This document shows, one piece after another, positions 1-6,468 of a stretch of DNA of 64,000 nt. The stretch lies in contig NZ_VUNZ01000003.1 in assembly GCF_008386505.1 (NCBI RefSeq), positions 531,783-595,782 on the forward strand. Direction: 5' to 3'. A program made the position numbers and the translations under genes. Positions within the stretch are counted from its first letter, which is position 1, and each line of letters opens with the position of its first letter. The DNA comes from Chryseobacterium sediminis (GTDB lineage: Bacteria; Bacteroidota; Bacteroidia; Flavobacteriales; Weeksellaceae). The notes beneath the pieces were generated by a model that was not told where the DNA came from, searched no databases, and saw only the letters and a program-made list of their open reading frames with translations.

Positions 1-71
1 ATAGTCTGTTGGGCTTTCATACCATAAAATCCGGCAGAAAGCAGCATAAAAAGGGCTGTTTTTTTGAGCAT
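1..71 (-). CDS. N-terminal fragment of a secreted protein (cut by window edge)
   Basis: Reading the minus strand from the ATG at 71, about 23 codons stay open to the window edge. They encode a typical Sec signal peptide: a Lys-Lys pair after the start Met, a hydrophobic stretch rich in Leu, Phe and Ala, then KAQ, which fits a signal peptidase I site before Gln as is common in Flavobacteriia. The mature protein lies outside the window, so its function cannot be stated. It is divergent from the Crp/Fnr gene at 141. Confidence 0.6.
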   Translation of the reverse strand, partial: MLKKTALFMLLSAGFYGMKAQQT

Positions 72-110
72 TATCAGTGATTAGTGTTTTAAAACTTTAA
101 AATTACCTAT

Positions 111-118
111 TATCTTTG
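111..118 (+). promoter_or_regulatory. Bacteroidota -7 promoter element (TATCTTTG)
   Basis: TATCTTTG matches the TAnnTTTG consensus and lies 22 bases before the Crp/Fnr start codon. The -33 region is a T-rich run rather than a clear TTTG. Confidence 0.5.
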
Positions 119-140
119 GAAAAGCAAATAATAAAATGAA

Positions 141-659
141 ATGGTTGAAAAATTGCTTCAAAGCGGAATCCATTGGGAAAAGAAAGAATTCAAAAGAAAT
201 GAGTTTCTGAAGATTTCGGGAAGTACAGATACCTCTATTTATTTTGTTGAAAGCGGAAGTGTCCGGATCTTTATGATGGATGAAAATGAAGAAAGAATTA
301 TTCGTTTCGGATACACCGGAAATATTATTGTTAGTCTGGATTCCTTTTTATCGGGAAAACCGTCTGATCTTTACATTCAGGCGATTAAAAGAACAACAGT
401 AAGAATAGCCTCAAAAAAGGATTTTTATGAGTTTATACAATCCAGTGAAGAACACCTGAAATTTTGGATGAATATTCTGGAAGATCTCGTATTGCAACAG
501 CTGGAAAGAGAAAAAGATTTGCTCATTAATGCTCCGGGAGAACGTTTTGAGAGGGTTTTAAAACGAAGTCCGAAACTGTTTCAGGAAGTTCCTAATAAAT
601 ATATTGCCAATTATCTGAGGATGTCACCGGAAACTTTATCCAGACTTAAAAAATCTTGA
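141..659 (+). CDS. Crp/Fnr family transcriptional regulator
   Basis: 172 aa protein with an N-terminal cyclic-nucleotide-binding-like beta-roll (about residues 15-110: the IYFVESGSVRIF strand pair is the family signature) and a short C-terminal helix-turn-helix ending in RMSPETLSRLKK, the recognition helix usual in Bacteroidota members. The ligand cannot be told from sequence; no Cys cluster for an Fnr-type Fe-S centre is present. The C-terminus stops just after the recognition helix, as is common in this branch. The next gene is a DinB protein with its own gap of about 50 bases. The regulator probably responds to a small molecule or stress, but its target is unknown. Confidence 0.85.
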   Translation: MVEKLLQSGIHWEKKEFKRNEFLKISGSTDTSIYFVESGSVRIFMMDENEERIIRFGYTGNIIVSLDSFLSGKPSDLYIQAIKRTTVRIASKKDFYEFIQSSEEHLKFWMNILEDLVLQQLEREKDLLINAPGERFERVLKRSPKLFQEVPNKYIANYLRMSPETLSRLKKS

Positions 660-712
660 GTTCAGTCAATATTTAAGAATAATCTGTTCAGGATATTTGC
701 ATAAAAAACGTA

Positions 713-1264
713 ATGAAAATTTCAACCTCAGAATTACTGGATGAGTTAAAAGACATAGCAGAACAGCATTTACACTTTGCTGAAATACTGTCTTTAAAGC
801 CGGAGCATGAACTGAATTTCAGACCTTCACAAGAAAGCTGGAGTACATTGGAATGTCTGGAGCATCTCAACCGCTATGGAAACTTCTATATTCCTGAAAT
901 CACTAACAGAATAGCTGCTTCCAAAACTTCTCCGAAAGATATTTTCAAATCAGGAATTCTTGGGAATTATTTTGCCAAAAGTATGCTTCCCAAAGAGAAT
1001 CTGAATAAAATGAAGACATTTAAAACAATGAATCCCATCCACAGCCAGCTGAACAAAAGAGTGGTGGACGAATTTATCAGCCAGCAAAAACAGTTACTCG
1101 AATTATTAGAAAAAGCTCACCACATTGATCTGGGAAATACGAAGACCAGTATTAGTATTTCAAAACTGATAAAATTGAAGCTGGGCGATACTTTCCGTTT
1201 TGTTATTTATCATAATGTAAGGCATATTGAGCAGATAAAAAGAATTTTAACCTATAAAAAATAA
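713..1264 (+). CDS. DinB family protein
   Basis: 183 aa, all-helical protein of the DinB/YfiT four-helix metal-binding superfamily. The family's metal-ligand His residues are visible: one in the LECLEHLNRY helix (about residue 51) and two near the C-terminus (YHNVRHIEQI). The SWSTLECLEHL segment after an RPSQESW loop is the classic DinB_2 signature. Members include thiol-dependent transferases (bacillithiol or mycothiol) and many of unknown role. Position just upstream of alkylation-repair genes is suggestive of a stress role, but this is inference. Confidence 0.8.
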   Translation: MKISTSELLDELKDIAEQHLHFAEILSLKPEHELNFRPSQESWSTLECLEHLNRYGNFYIPEITNRIAASKTSPKDIFKSGILGNYFAKSMLPKENLNKMKTFKTMNPIHSQLNKRVVDEFISQQKQLLELLEKAHHIDLGNTKTSISISKLIKLKLGDTFRFVIYHNVRHIEQIKRILTYKK

Positions 1265-1297
1265 GATATAATTTCCAAAAAGCTTATTTTTAAACTA

Positions 1298-1810
1298 ATG
1301 GAATTTATACACCAAAAAAACATATCAACTCCACTGGGAGAAATGATTGCCTGTGCCGTAGATCAGGGAATCTGTCTGCTTGAATTTACAGACCGGAAAA
1401 ATATAGAAAAACAGCTGAAGGCCTTATCAAAAGCTTTGAAGGCGGAGATTGTGGAAAAAGAACACCTTCATTTCCACCAATTGGAAGAAGAACTGAAAGA
1501 ATATTTTGAAGGAAAAAGGAACCGTTTTGAGGTTCCGTTGTTTACTACAGGAACTGAGTTTCAGGAAAAAGTATGGCAGCTTCTCCGTGAAATCCCGATG
1601 GGTGAAATAAGAACATATAAGCAACAGTCGGAAATCTTAGGAAATCCAAAGGCAATACGTGCGGTAGGAACGGCCAATGGAATTAACAAAATTGCGATTT
1701 TAATCCCTTGTCATCGGGTGATAGGTTCCAACGGAGAGTTGGTGGGATATGCCGGAGGTATCTGGAGAAAACAAAAACTGCTGGAGCTTGAAAAGGCGAT
1801 TTTATTTTAA
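1298..1810 (+). CDS. ogt: Methylated-DNA--protein-cysteine methyltransferase
   Basis: 170 aa suicide repair enzyme that moves the methyl group of O6-methylguanine (or O4-methylthymine) to its own Cys. The active-site motif PCHRVIG is present with Cys138; the helix-turn-helix and Asn hinge region (NPKAIRAVGTANGIN) precede it. The N-terminal ribonuclease-like domain covers about residues 8-85. Its sequence is strikingly close to the C-terminal domain of the Ada protein encoded 240 bases downstream: both end in the same GGIWRKQKLLELEKAILF tail, which points to a local duplication. Start at the first ATG, length normal for Ogt. Confidence 0.93.
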   Translation: MEFIHQKNISTPLGEMIACAVDQGICLLEFTDRKNIEKQLKALSKALKAEIVEKEHLHFHQLEEELKEYFEGKRNRFEVPLFTTGTEFQEKVWQLLREIPMGEIRTYKQQSEILGNPKAIRAVGTANGINKIAILIPCHRVIGSNGELVGYAGGIWRKQKLLELEKAILF

Positions 1811-1862
1811 ATCTGAACTTCACTTTCAAAGATCATTAAAAAAATAGATGTTCATTTTTCGG

Positions 1863-1894
1863 TTGTAAGGCACTCTGCAATCTTTCTACTTTTG
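1863..1894 (+). promoter_or_regulatory. Promoter of the small ORF-ada unit
   Basis: TACTTTTG at 1887-1894 fits the Bacteroidota -7 element and TTG at 1864-1866 lies about 20 bases upstream as the -33. It drives the small ORF at 1907 and ada; Ada autoregulation through a site here would fit the family but no A/B box could be recognised. Confidence 0.5.
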
Positions 1895-1906
1895 AATAAA
1901 AAAGTT

Positions 1907-2047
1907 ATGATAAGTTTTGAACAGTTACATCATAGTGAACAACCATTACCTTTGAGTAATGTGTTGAATGTAGAGATCTGCAGGAAGCTTGAAAAAGCAA
2001 GTCAGAAGGTTACGAATAGAAGAAATTTTTCACCTCTTTTTATTTAA
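1907..2047 (+). CDS. Small hypothetical ORF preceding ada (46 aa)
   Basis: An ATG-initiated ORF of 46 codons follows a good promoter by 12 bases and ends two bases before the ada start. The peptide is polar with Leu-rich and Lys/Arg-rich parts (about pI basic) and no signal peptide. I do not recognise it. The tight junction with ada suggests either a translationally coupled leader or a real small protein; a spurious ORF remains possible. Confidence 0.4.
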   Translation: MISFEQLHHSEQPLPLSNVLNVEICRKLEKASQKVTNRRNFSPLFI

Positions 2048-2049
2048 TT

Positions 2050-3093
2050 ATGAAACTCACAGAAAAAATAATGTATGAGGCCTCTTATACGAAAGATGTT
2101 TCATTTGAAGGAATATTCTGGATGGGGGTAAAAACCACAGGTATATTCTGCAGACCAACCTGTACAGCACGGAAACCAAAATTTGAAAATGTAGAGTTTT
2201 TTTCCAATACCAAAGATGCGATGCTAAAGGGATATCGTCCGTGTAAAGTATGCAGACCTTTGGAACACCTTAATGCAACACCAGAATCTATAAAAGAACT
2301 GCTGAAAGAAATTGCAGATGATCCAACATTAAAACTTAAAGATTATGATCTTGTAAAAAGAGGATTGGAACCCGCAACAGTCCGCAGATGGTTTCTGAAA
2401 CATCATGGAATAACTTTTCATGCTTTTCAGAGAATGTCAAAGCTCAATACAGCATTTAAAAAGCTTCAACAGGGAGAATCAGTTACAGGGGTGGCATTTG
2501 ATACGGGATATGAAAGTCTGAGTGGTTTTAATGAGAGTTTTAAAAATATTTTTGGAGTATCTCCTAAAAATAATACAACGGAAAAAATCATTGATCTGAA
2601 GAGAATTGAAACCACACTGGGAACCATGATAGCCTGTGCTGATGAAAATGGAATCTGTCTGCTGGAATTTTCAGACAGGAAAGCACTTCCTACAGAGCTG
2701 AAAAGTATCTCAGCACATTGTAATGCGAATATTATACAAGGAGAGAACCCTCACTTTGATACTCTGGAACAAGAACTTTCAGAATATTTTGAAGGAAAAA
2801 GAACCCAATTTACTGTTCCTCTTTCTCCAGTGGGAACTGCTTTCCAGAAAGAAGTCTGGAATATTTTGCAGAAAATTCCTTACGGAGCAACAAGAAGCTA
2901 TCAGGAACAGGCTGATATCCTGGGAAATCCTAAATCTGTAAGAGCAGTAGCCAATGCGAACGGCTTAAACAAAATATCCATTATAATACCCTGTCACCGT
3001 GTGATTGGAAGCAATGGGCAGTTAACAGGATATGGCGGAGGGATCTGGAGAAAACAAAAACTATTGGAACTTGAGAAAGCTATTTTGTTTTAA
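2050..3093 (+). CDS. ada: Bifunctional Ada: methylphosphotriester sensor, AraC activator and O6-methylguanine methyltransferase
   Basis: 347 aa with the full E. coli Ada architecture. Residues 1-75 are the zinc-binding N-Ada domain with Cys34, Cys38, Cys65 and Cys68 in the canonical spacing; Cys34 would be the methyl acceptor from phosphotriesters. Residues about 80-175 form an AraC-type HTH (VAFDTGYESLSGFNESFK). Residues about 185-347 are the O6-methylguanine methyltransferase with PCHRVIG and acceptor Cys315. Methylation turns the protein into an activator of alkylation-response genes. The neighbouring ogt is nearly a copy of the C-terminal domain. A second short frame inside it is only a shadow. 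Confidence 0.95.
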   Translation: MKLTEKIMYEASYTKDVSFEGIFWMGVKTTGIFCRPTCTARKPKFENVEFFSNTKDAMLKGYRPCKVCRPLEHLNATPESIKELLKEIADDPTLKLKDYDLVKRGLEPATVRRWFLKHHGITFHAFQRMSKLNTAFKKLQQGESVTGVAFDTGYESLSGFNESFKNIFGVSPKNNTTEKIIDLKRIETTLGTMIACADENGICLLEFSDRKALPTELKSISAHCNANIIQGENPHFDTLEQELSEYFEGKRTQFTVPLSPVGTAFQKEVWNILQKIPYGATRSYQEQADILGNPKSVRAVANANGLNKISIIIPCHRVIGSNGQLTGYGGGIWRKQKLLELEKAILF

Positions 3094-3148
3094 AAAAAAT
3101 TATCACTTACCTTTCACCCCTTTAATATAAGTTTTATTCCACGCTTCT

Positions 3149-3754
3149 ATGAAATCAAAAATTCCGGCTATTTTAATTTTTTCCAGACTGATTATTGGAT
3201 TTATAATCATTTCTTTAAGCCTTATTAAAATAGAGAATCATCAAATAATTATTGTCATTCTTTTATCCATAGGATTACTGACCGATATTTTTGATGGAAT
3301 CATCGCCCGGTATCTGAATGTTTCAACCCCAAAGCTCAGACGTATGGATTCTACGGTTGATCAGATTTTTTTCATCTCAGTAGGAGTTTCTACTTATTTA
3401 CTGTGTCCCGGATTTTTCAAAACAAATGTTTACAAAATAATTATTCTGGCAGGGGCAGAAGTCCTTATTTATCTGGTAAGCTTTTTAAAATTCAGAAAAG
3501 AAGTGGCAACGCATTCTATTGGGGCCAAAATATGGACCTTATTTCTTTTTGGGACACTGATTCAGATTATCTTAAAATGTCAGTCTGTTATTTTGTTTAA
3601 TTTTTGTTTTTGGGTAGGATTACTCACTCGGGCAGAGATTATTGCCATCCTTTTAATCCTTAAAGAGTGGACGAATGATGTGCCTTCTGTTTTTCATTCC
3701 ATACAGCTGAGAAAAGGGAAAAATATCAAGAAAAGTAAAATCTTTAATAGTTAA
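3149..3754 (+). CDS. CDP-alcohol phosphatidyltransferase family membrane protein
   Basis: 201 aa integral membrane protein with about five or six hydrophobic helices. The family motif D-x2-D-G-x2-A-R-x8-G-x3-D-x3-D is visible at residues 46-71 (DIFDGIIAR ... RRMDSTVD), with all four Asp (46, 49, 67, 71) kept, but the usual Gly before the third Asp is Leu63. Family enzymes exchange an alcohol for CMP on CDP-diacylglycerol or a similar donor in the inner membrane. The acceptor alcohol cannot be told. It ends in a Lys-rich tail. It stands alone, with a 130-base gap to the next gene. Confidence 0.75.
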   Translation: MKSKIPAILIFSRLIIGFIIISLSLIKIENHQIIIVILLSIGLLTDIFDGIIARYLNVSTPKLRRMDSTVDQIFFISVGVSTYLLCPGFFKTNVYKIIILAGAEVLIYLVSFLKFRKEVATHSIGAKIWTLFLFGTLIQIILKCQSVILFNFCFWVGLLTRAEIIAILLILKEWTNDVPSVFHSIQLRKGKNIKKSKIFNS

Positions 3755-3883
3755 TCATTCATTTCTAAAGAGAATTGTCTTAAAAGAATATAACTATAGA
3801 AAAATATCGGTAAAACAAAAATTAACGAAGTTTGTGAAAGCTATTTTGTTTTGATTTTCGTAATTTTAAACAAAAATTTACAC

Positions 3884-4486
3884 GTGAAAAAGTTACTAGC
3901 AGCAGTTTGCATTTCAGTTTCAGCATTAAGTTTTGCTCAGGATTATTCTGTGCCGGCAGCAAGCCCGCGTCAGAAGGTGGAGCAGCAATTTTCAATGTCT
4001 AAGATTTCTATTGACTACGGAAGACCGGGAGTGAAAGGACGTAAGATCTTTGGAGAATTGGTTCCTTATGGTCAGGTTTGGAGAGCAGGTGCTAACTCAT
4101 CTACGAAAATTACTTTCGGACAGGCAGTTAATTTCGGTGGGAAAACAGTTCCTGCAGGAACTTATGGATTATTTATCGTTCCTACAGAAAAAGAATGGAA
4201 AGTGATCCTGAATAAAGATTTCCAGCAATGGGGAGCTTATACTTACGATCCTAAACAGGATGTAGTAGATGTTACTGTGCCGGTTAATAAATTAACAGAC
4301 AAACAGGAATGGTTTGAAATTACCCTGAATCCTACAGATGAAAATACAGGTAACTTAGTGATCAAATGGGATATGGCTCAGGCGGAAGTTCCTTTGAAAC
4401 CATCAAAATTAGACACTGTAATCAAGATTTCTGACAAATTGAAGGAAATCAAGAAAATAGAATCAGATTCTACTAAAAAAAGCTAA
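3884..4486 (+). CDS. DUF2911 domain secreted protein
   Basis: About 200 aa. I place the start at the GTG at 3884, because a clean signal peptide follows (Lys-Lys, hydrophobic core, SFAQ cleavage site), whereas the longer reading from TTG at 3851 adds an unlikely N-terminus. The DUF2911 signature occupies residues about 25-160 of the mature protein: SISYGRPGVKGRKIFG-like segment, VPYGQVWRAGAN and GGKTVPAGTYGLF. The family is common in Bacteroidota, is periplasmic, and has no established function. A GNAT acetyltransferase and a cupin follow at 3 and -4 bases, so the three are probably cotranscribed. Confidence 0.85.
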   Translation: MKKLLAAVCISVSALSFAQDYSVPAASPRQKVEQQFSMSKISIDYGRPGVKGRKIFGELVPYGQVWRAGANSSTKITFGQAVNFGGKTVPAGTYGLFIVPTEKEWKVILNKDFQQWGAYTYDPKQDVVDVTVPVNKLTDKQEWFEITLNPTDENTGNLVIKWDMAQAEVPLKPSKLDTVIKISDKLKEIKKIESDSTKKS

Positions 4487-4489
4487 ACA

Positions 4490-5017
4490 ATGAATTTTTC
4501 TGTTCAGCCTGTTTTAGAGAATGAAGAATTTCAATTGATCCCCTTACAGCAAGGGGATTTTGAATCTTTATATGAAGTAGCTTCCGATCCTAAAGTCTGG
4601 GAACAGCATCCCAACAAAGATCGTTATCAGAGAGAGGTTTTTGAAAACTTTTTTACAGGAGCTATGGAGAGTGGTGGTGCTTTCAAAATTATTGAGAAAG
4701 CTACCGGAGATGTATTGGGAAGCAGCCGTTATTATAACTTTGATGAAGAAGACAGTCATATTTTTATCGGATATACTTTCTATGGAACAAAATCATGGGG
4801 AAAAGGTATCAATCCTCAGGTTAAAAAGCTGATGCTGGATTATATCTTTCAGTTTGTAGATAAAGTGCATTTTCATATTGGGAAAGAAAATTTCCGTTCG
4901 CAGACAGCTTTGGAGAGACTTGGAGGACAAAAGATAGCAGAGGAAGAAGTTGCTTATTTTGGAGAGCCTTCAAGAACCAACTTCGTTTATGAAATTAAAA
5001 AAGAAGACTGGGCATGA
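4490..5017 (+). CDS. GNAT family N-acetyltransferase (RimJ/RimL type)
   Basis: 175 aa with the Acetyltransf_3 layout: an N-terminal LIPLQQGDFESLYEVASDPKVW strand-helix, a central GSSRYYNFD strand, the acetyl-CoA loop around SWGKGINPQVKKLMLDYIF (the Q/RxxGxG/A loop is altered to W-G-K-G-I-N) and the C-terminal FRSQTALERLGGQ motif. It would acetylate an amine on a protein or small molecule with acetyl-CoA. The start ATG is three bases after the DUF2911 stop and the stop overlaps the cupin start (ATGA), so it is translated as the middle gene of an operon. Confidence 0.85.
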   Translation: MNFSVQPVLENEEFQLIPLQQGDFESLYEVASDPKVWEQHPNKDRYQREVFENFFTGAMESGGAFKIIEKATGDVLGSSRYYNFDEEDSHIFIGYTFYGTKSWGKGINPQVKKLMLDYIFQFVDKVHFHIGKENFRSQTALERLGGQKIAEEEVAYFGEPSRTNFVYEIKKEDWA

Positions 5018-5385
5018 AAAAATATAAAATCCAACAGTCCCCATTTGTAGTTCCTACTAATGATGGGAAACTGATTGAAGAGCATTGGGGAAATTCTACC
5101 GGAAATTCTAATGTTTCGATTGCTCATATGGTGGCGCCTCCTGATTGGAGCGAGCCTCATCAGACCCCTGAATTTGATGAATTTACATATATCATCTCAG
5201 GAAAAAAGCAATTTGAAATTGACGGAGAGACTGTTACTCTGGAAAAAGGTCAGAGTATTCTTATTGAAAAAGGAGCAAGAATTCGTTACAGTAACCCGTT
5301 TTCAGAACCTTGTGAATACCTTGCTATCTGTCTGCCTGCATTTTCTATGGAGCTGGTCAACAGAGAAGAGGAAGGAGTAGATTAA
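5014..5385 (+). CDS. Cupin domain protein
   Basis: 123 aa single cupin. Motif 1 is seen as PDWSEPHQTPEFDEFTYIISG (one His plus acidic residues instead of the usual two His) and motif 2 as GQSILIEKGARIRY, which lacks the second-motif His. The metal site may therefore be incomplete. Function unknown; small cupins often act on sugars or as metal-dependent isomerases or binding proteins. Start overlaps the upstream acetyltransferase by four bases. A hairpin terminator follows. Confidence 0.8.
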   Translation: MKKYKIQQSPFVVPTNDGKLIEEHWGNSTGNSNVSIAHMVAPPDWSEPHQTPEFDEFTYIISGKKQFEIDGETVTLEKGQSILIEKGARIRYSNPFSEPCEYLAICLPAFSMELVNREEEGVD

Positions 5386-5406
5386 GAAAATTTCAAAAAT
5401 ATAAAA

Positions 5407-5433
5407 GGCAAATCTGAGGGTTTGTCTTTTTTT
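5407..5433 (+). terminator. Rho-independent terminator after the cupin gene
   Basis: Eight-base stem (GGCAAATC / GGTTTGTC with two G-U pairs) with a short loop, followed by seven T. It closes the DUF2911-GNAT-cupin unit. Confidence 0.65.
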
Positions 5434-5462
5434 ATTATTTTTAAGTTTAAATGAATATATAA

Positions 5463-5693
5463 ATGGCTACACAAATGTGTCCCCACTGTAAAGAAGACTC
5501 TTTCACGTGGCATATTGATGATGAAGAGTCAGGTATAACAGTTTGGGGTTGTTATCAGTGTCACTATACAGCTGAAGAAGATGAAAATGACGAATGCATC
5601 TGTGATCATTGCGGTCATCGGGCAAAGACTAAATTAAAAGATCAGGATAAAGAATATTGGTGGTGTTTTATATGTAAGGAAATTATAAAATAA
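5463..5693 (+). CDS. Small zinc-ribbon protein
   Basis: 76 aa, very acidic, with nine Cys arranged as CPHC (6-9), CYQC (30-33), a CICDHC cluster (45-50) and CFIC (68-71). This is two zinc-ribbon knuckle pairs, enough to bind two zinc ions. No catalytic domain. The family is not recognised; such proteins often act as zinc-binding adaptors or nucleic-acid-binding subunits. Convergent with the LytTR regulator gene. Confidence 0.7.
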   Translation: MATQMCPHCKEDSFTWHIDDEESGITVWGCYQCHYTAEEDENDECICDHCGHRAKTKLKDQDKEYWWCFICKEIIK

Positions 5694-5712
5694 AACGTAA
5701 ATTTCCGTTTTA

Positions 5713-6468
5713 TTACTTAAGTCTTTTAATAATCCGGAGAAATTCATCTTTCTTTCTCTGTGAAACCTGTAAAGATGTTTCATCACTCATAATGATATAG
5801 CCGCCCCGCCCGCGGATGTACTTTTCAACATGCTGAAGGTTGATGAGGTGCTGATGGTGAATACGGACAAAGCCCTGCTCCTTCAATGTTTCTTCAAAAT
5901 AGGCAAGGGTATGGGAAACCACTATTTTCTTTCCGCCTTTGAAATAGAGGGAAGTATAATTATCATCAGCCTGAAGGCGCACAATATCTATGGTATGGAC
6001 GTATACCAGACCTTCGAGGGTAGGCAAAGCAATTTTAGTCTGCTCAACCGGAGTTTTAATGTGCTGCAGTAGCGCTGATAATTGCTGTATTTTATTCTTG
6101 TCTTCCAGAAGTTTGGATACCCTGTTTACAGTAATCATTAATTCATGAATCACAATGGGCTTGAGAAGATAATCCACCGCATGATGTTTGAATGCCTCTA
6201 CAGCGTACTGATCATAAGCGGTAACAAATACTGTATAAAAATTAATATCAGATATCTTATCAAATAATTTGAAACCATTTTCTACAGGCATATTCACGTC
6301 CAGAAACACCAGTTCCGGAGAGGTCTCCCGGATCACTTCTACAGCTTCATTTACAGAATCGGCTTGCCCGACTATTTCAACATCCGGACAGTATTTAGAT
6401 AAGAAACGGAGAAGGGTCTCGCGGGATTCCTGTTCATCATCTACAACAATAGATTTTATTCTGTTCAT
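5713..6468 (-). CDS. LytTR family response regulator
   Basis: 251 aa. Receiver domain at residues 1-120 with acidic pocket D10-D11, phospho-acceptor D57 (LVFLDVNMP), Thr in VFVTAYD and Lys in YLLKPI. LytTR DNA-binding domain at about 150-251 (IVRLQADDNYTSLYF, VRIHHQHLINLQHVEKYIRGRGGYIIMSD). LytTR regulators bind direct repeats of about 9-12 bases. The gene overlaps the upstream sensor kinase by four bases (ATGA), so the pair forms one two-component system. Confidence 0.93.
   Translation of the reverse strand: MNRIKSIVVDDEQESRETLLRFLSKYCPDVEIVGQADSVNEAVEVIRETSPELVFLDVNMPVENGFKLFDKISDINFYTVFVTAYDQYAVEAFKHHAVDYLLKPIVIHELMITVNRVSKLLEDKNKIQQLSALLQHIKTPVEQTKIALPTLEGLVYVHTIDIVRLQADDNYTSLYFKGGKKIVVSHTLAYFEETLKEQGFVRIHHQHLINLQHVEKYIRGRGGYIIMSDETSLQVSQRKKDEFLRIIKRLK

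Noticed and set aside
2723..2941. Plus-strand ORF inside ada in another frame
   Set aside because: Lies fully in the C-terminal domain coding region of ada, where the real frame is beyond doubt.
5407..5433. Riboswitch in the leader of the zinc-ribbon gene
   Set aside because: The only structure is a simple terminator of the upstream operon; no conserved aptamer was recognised.
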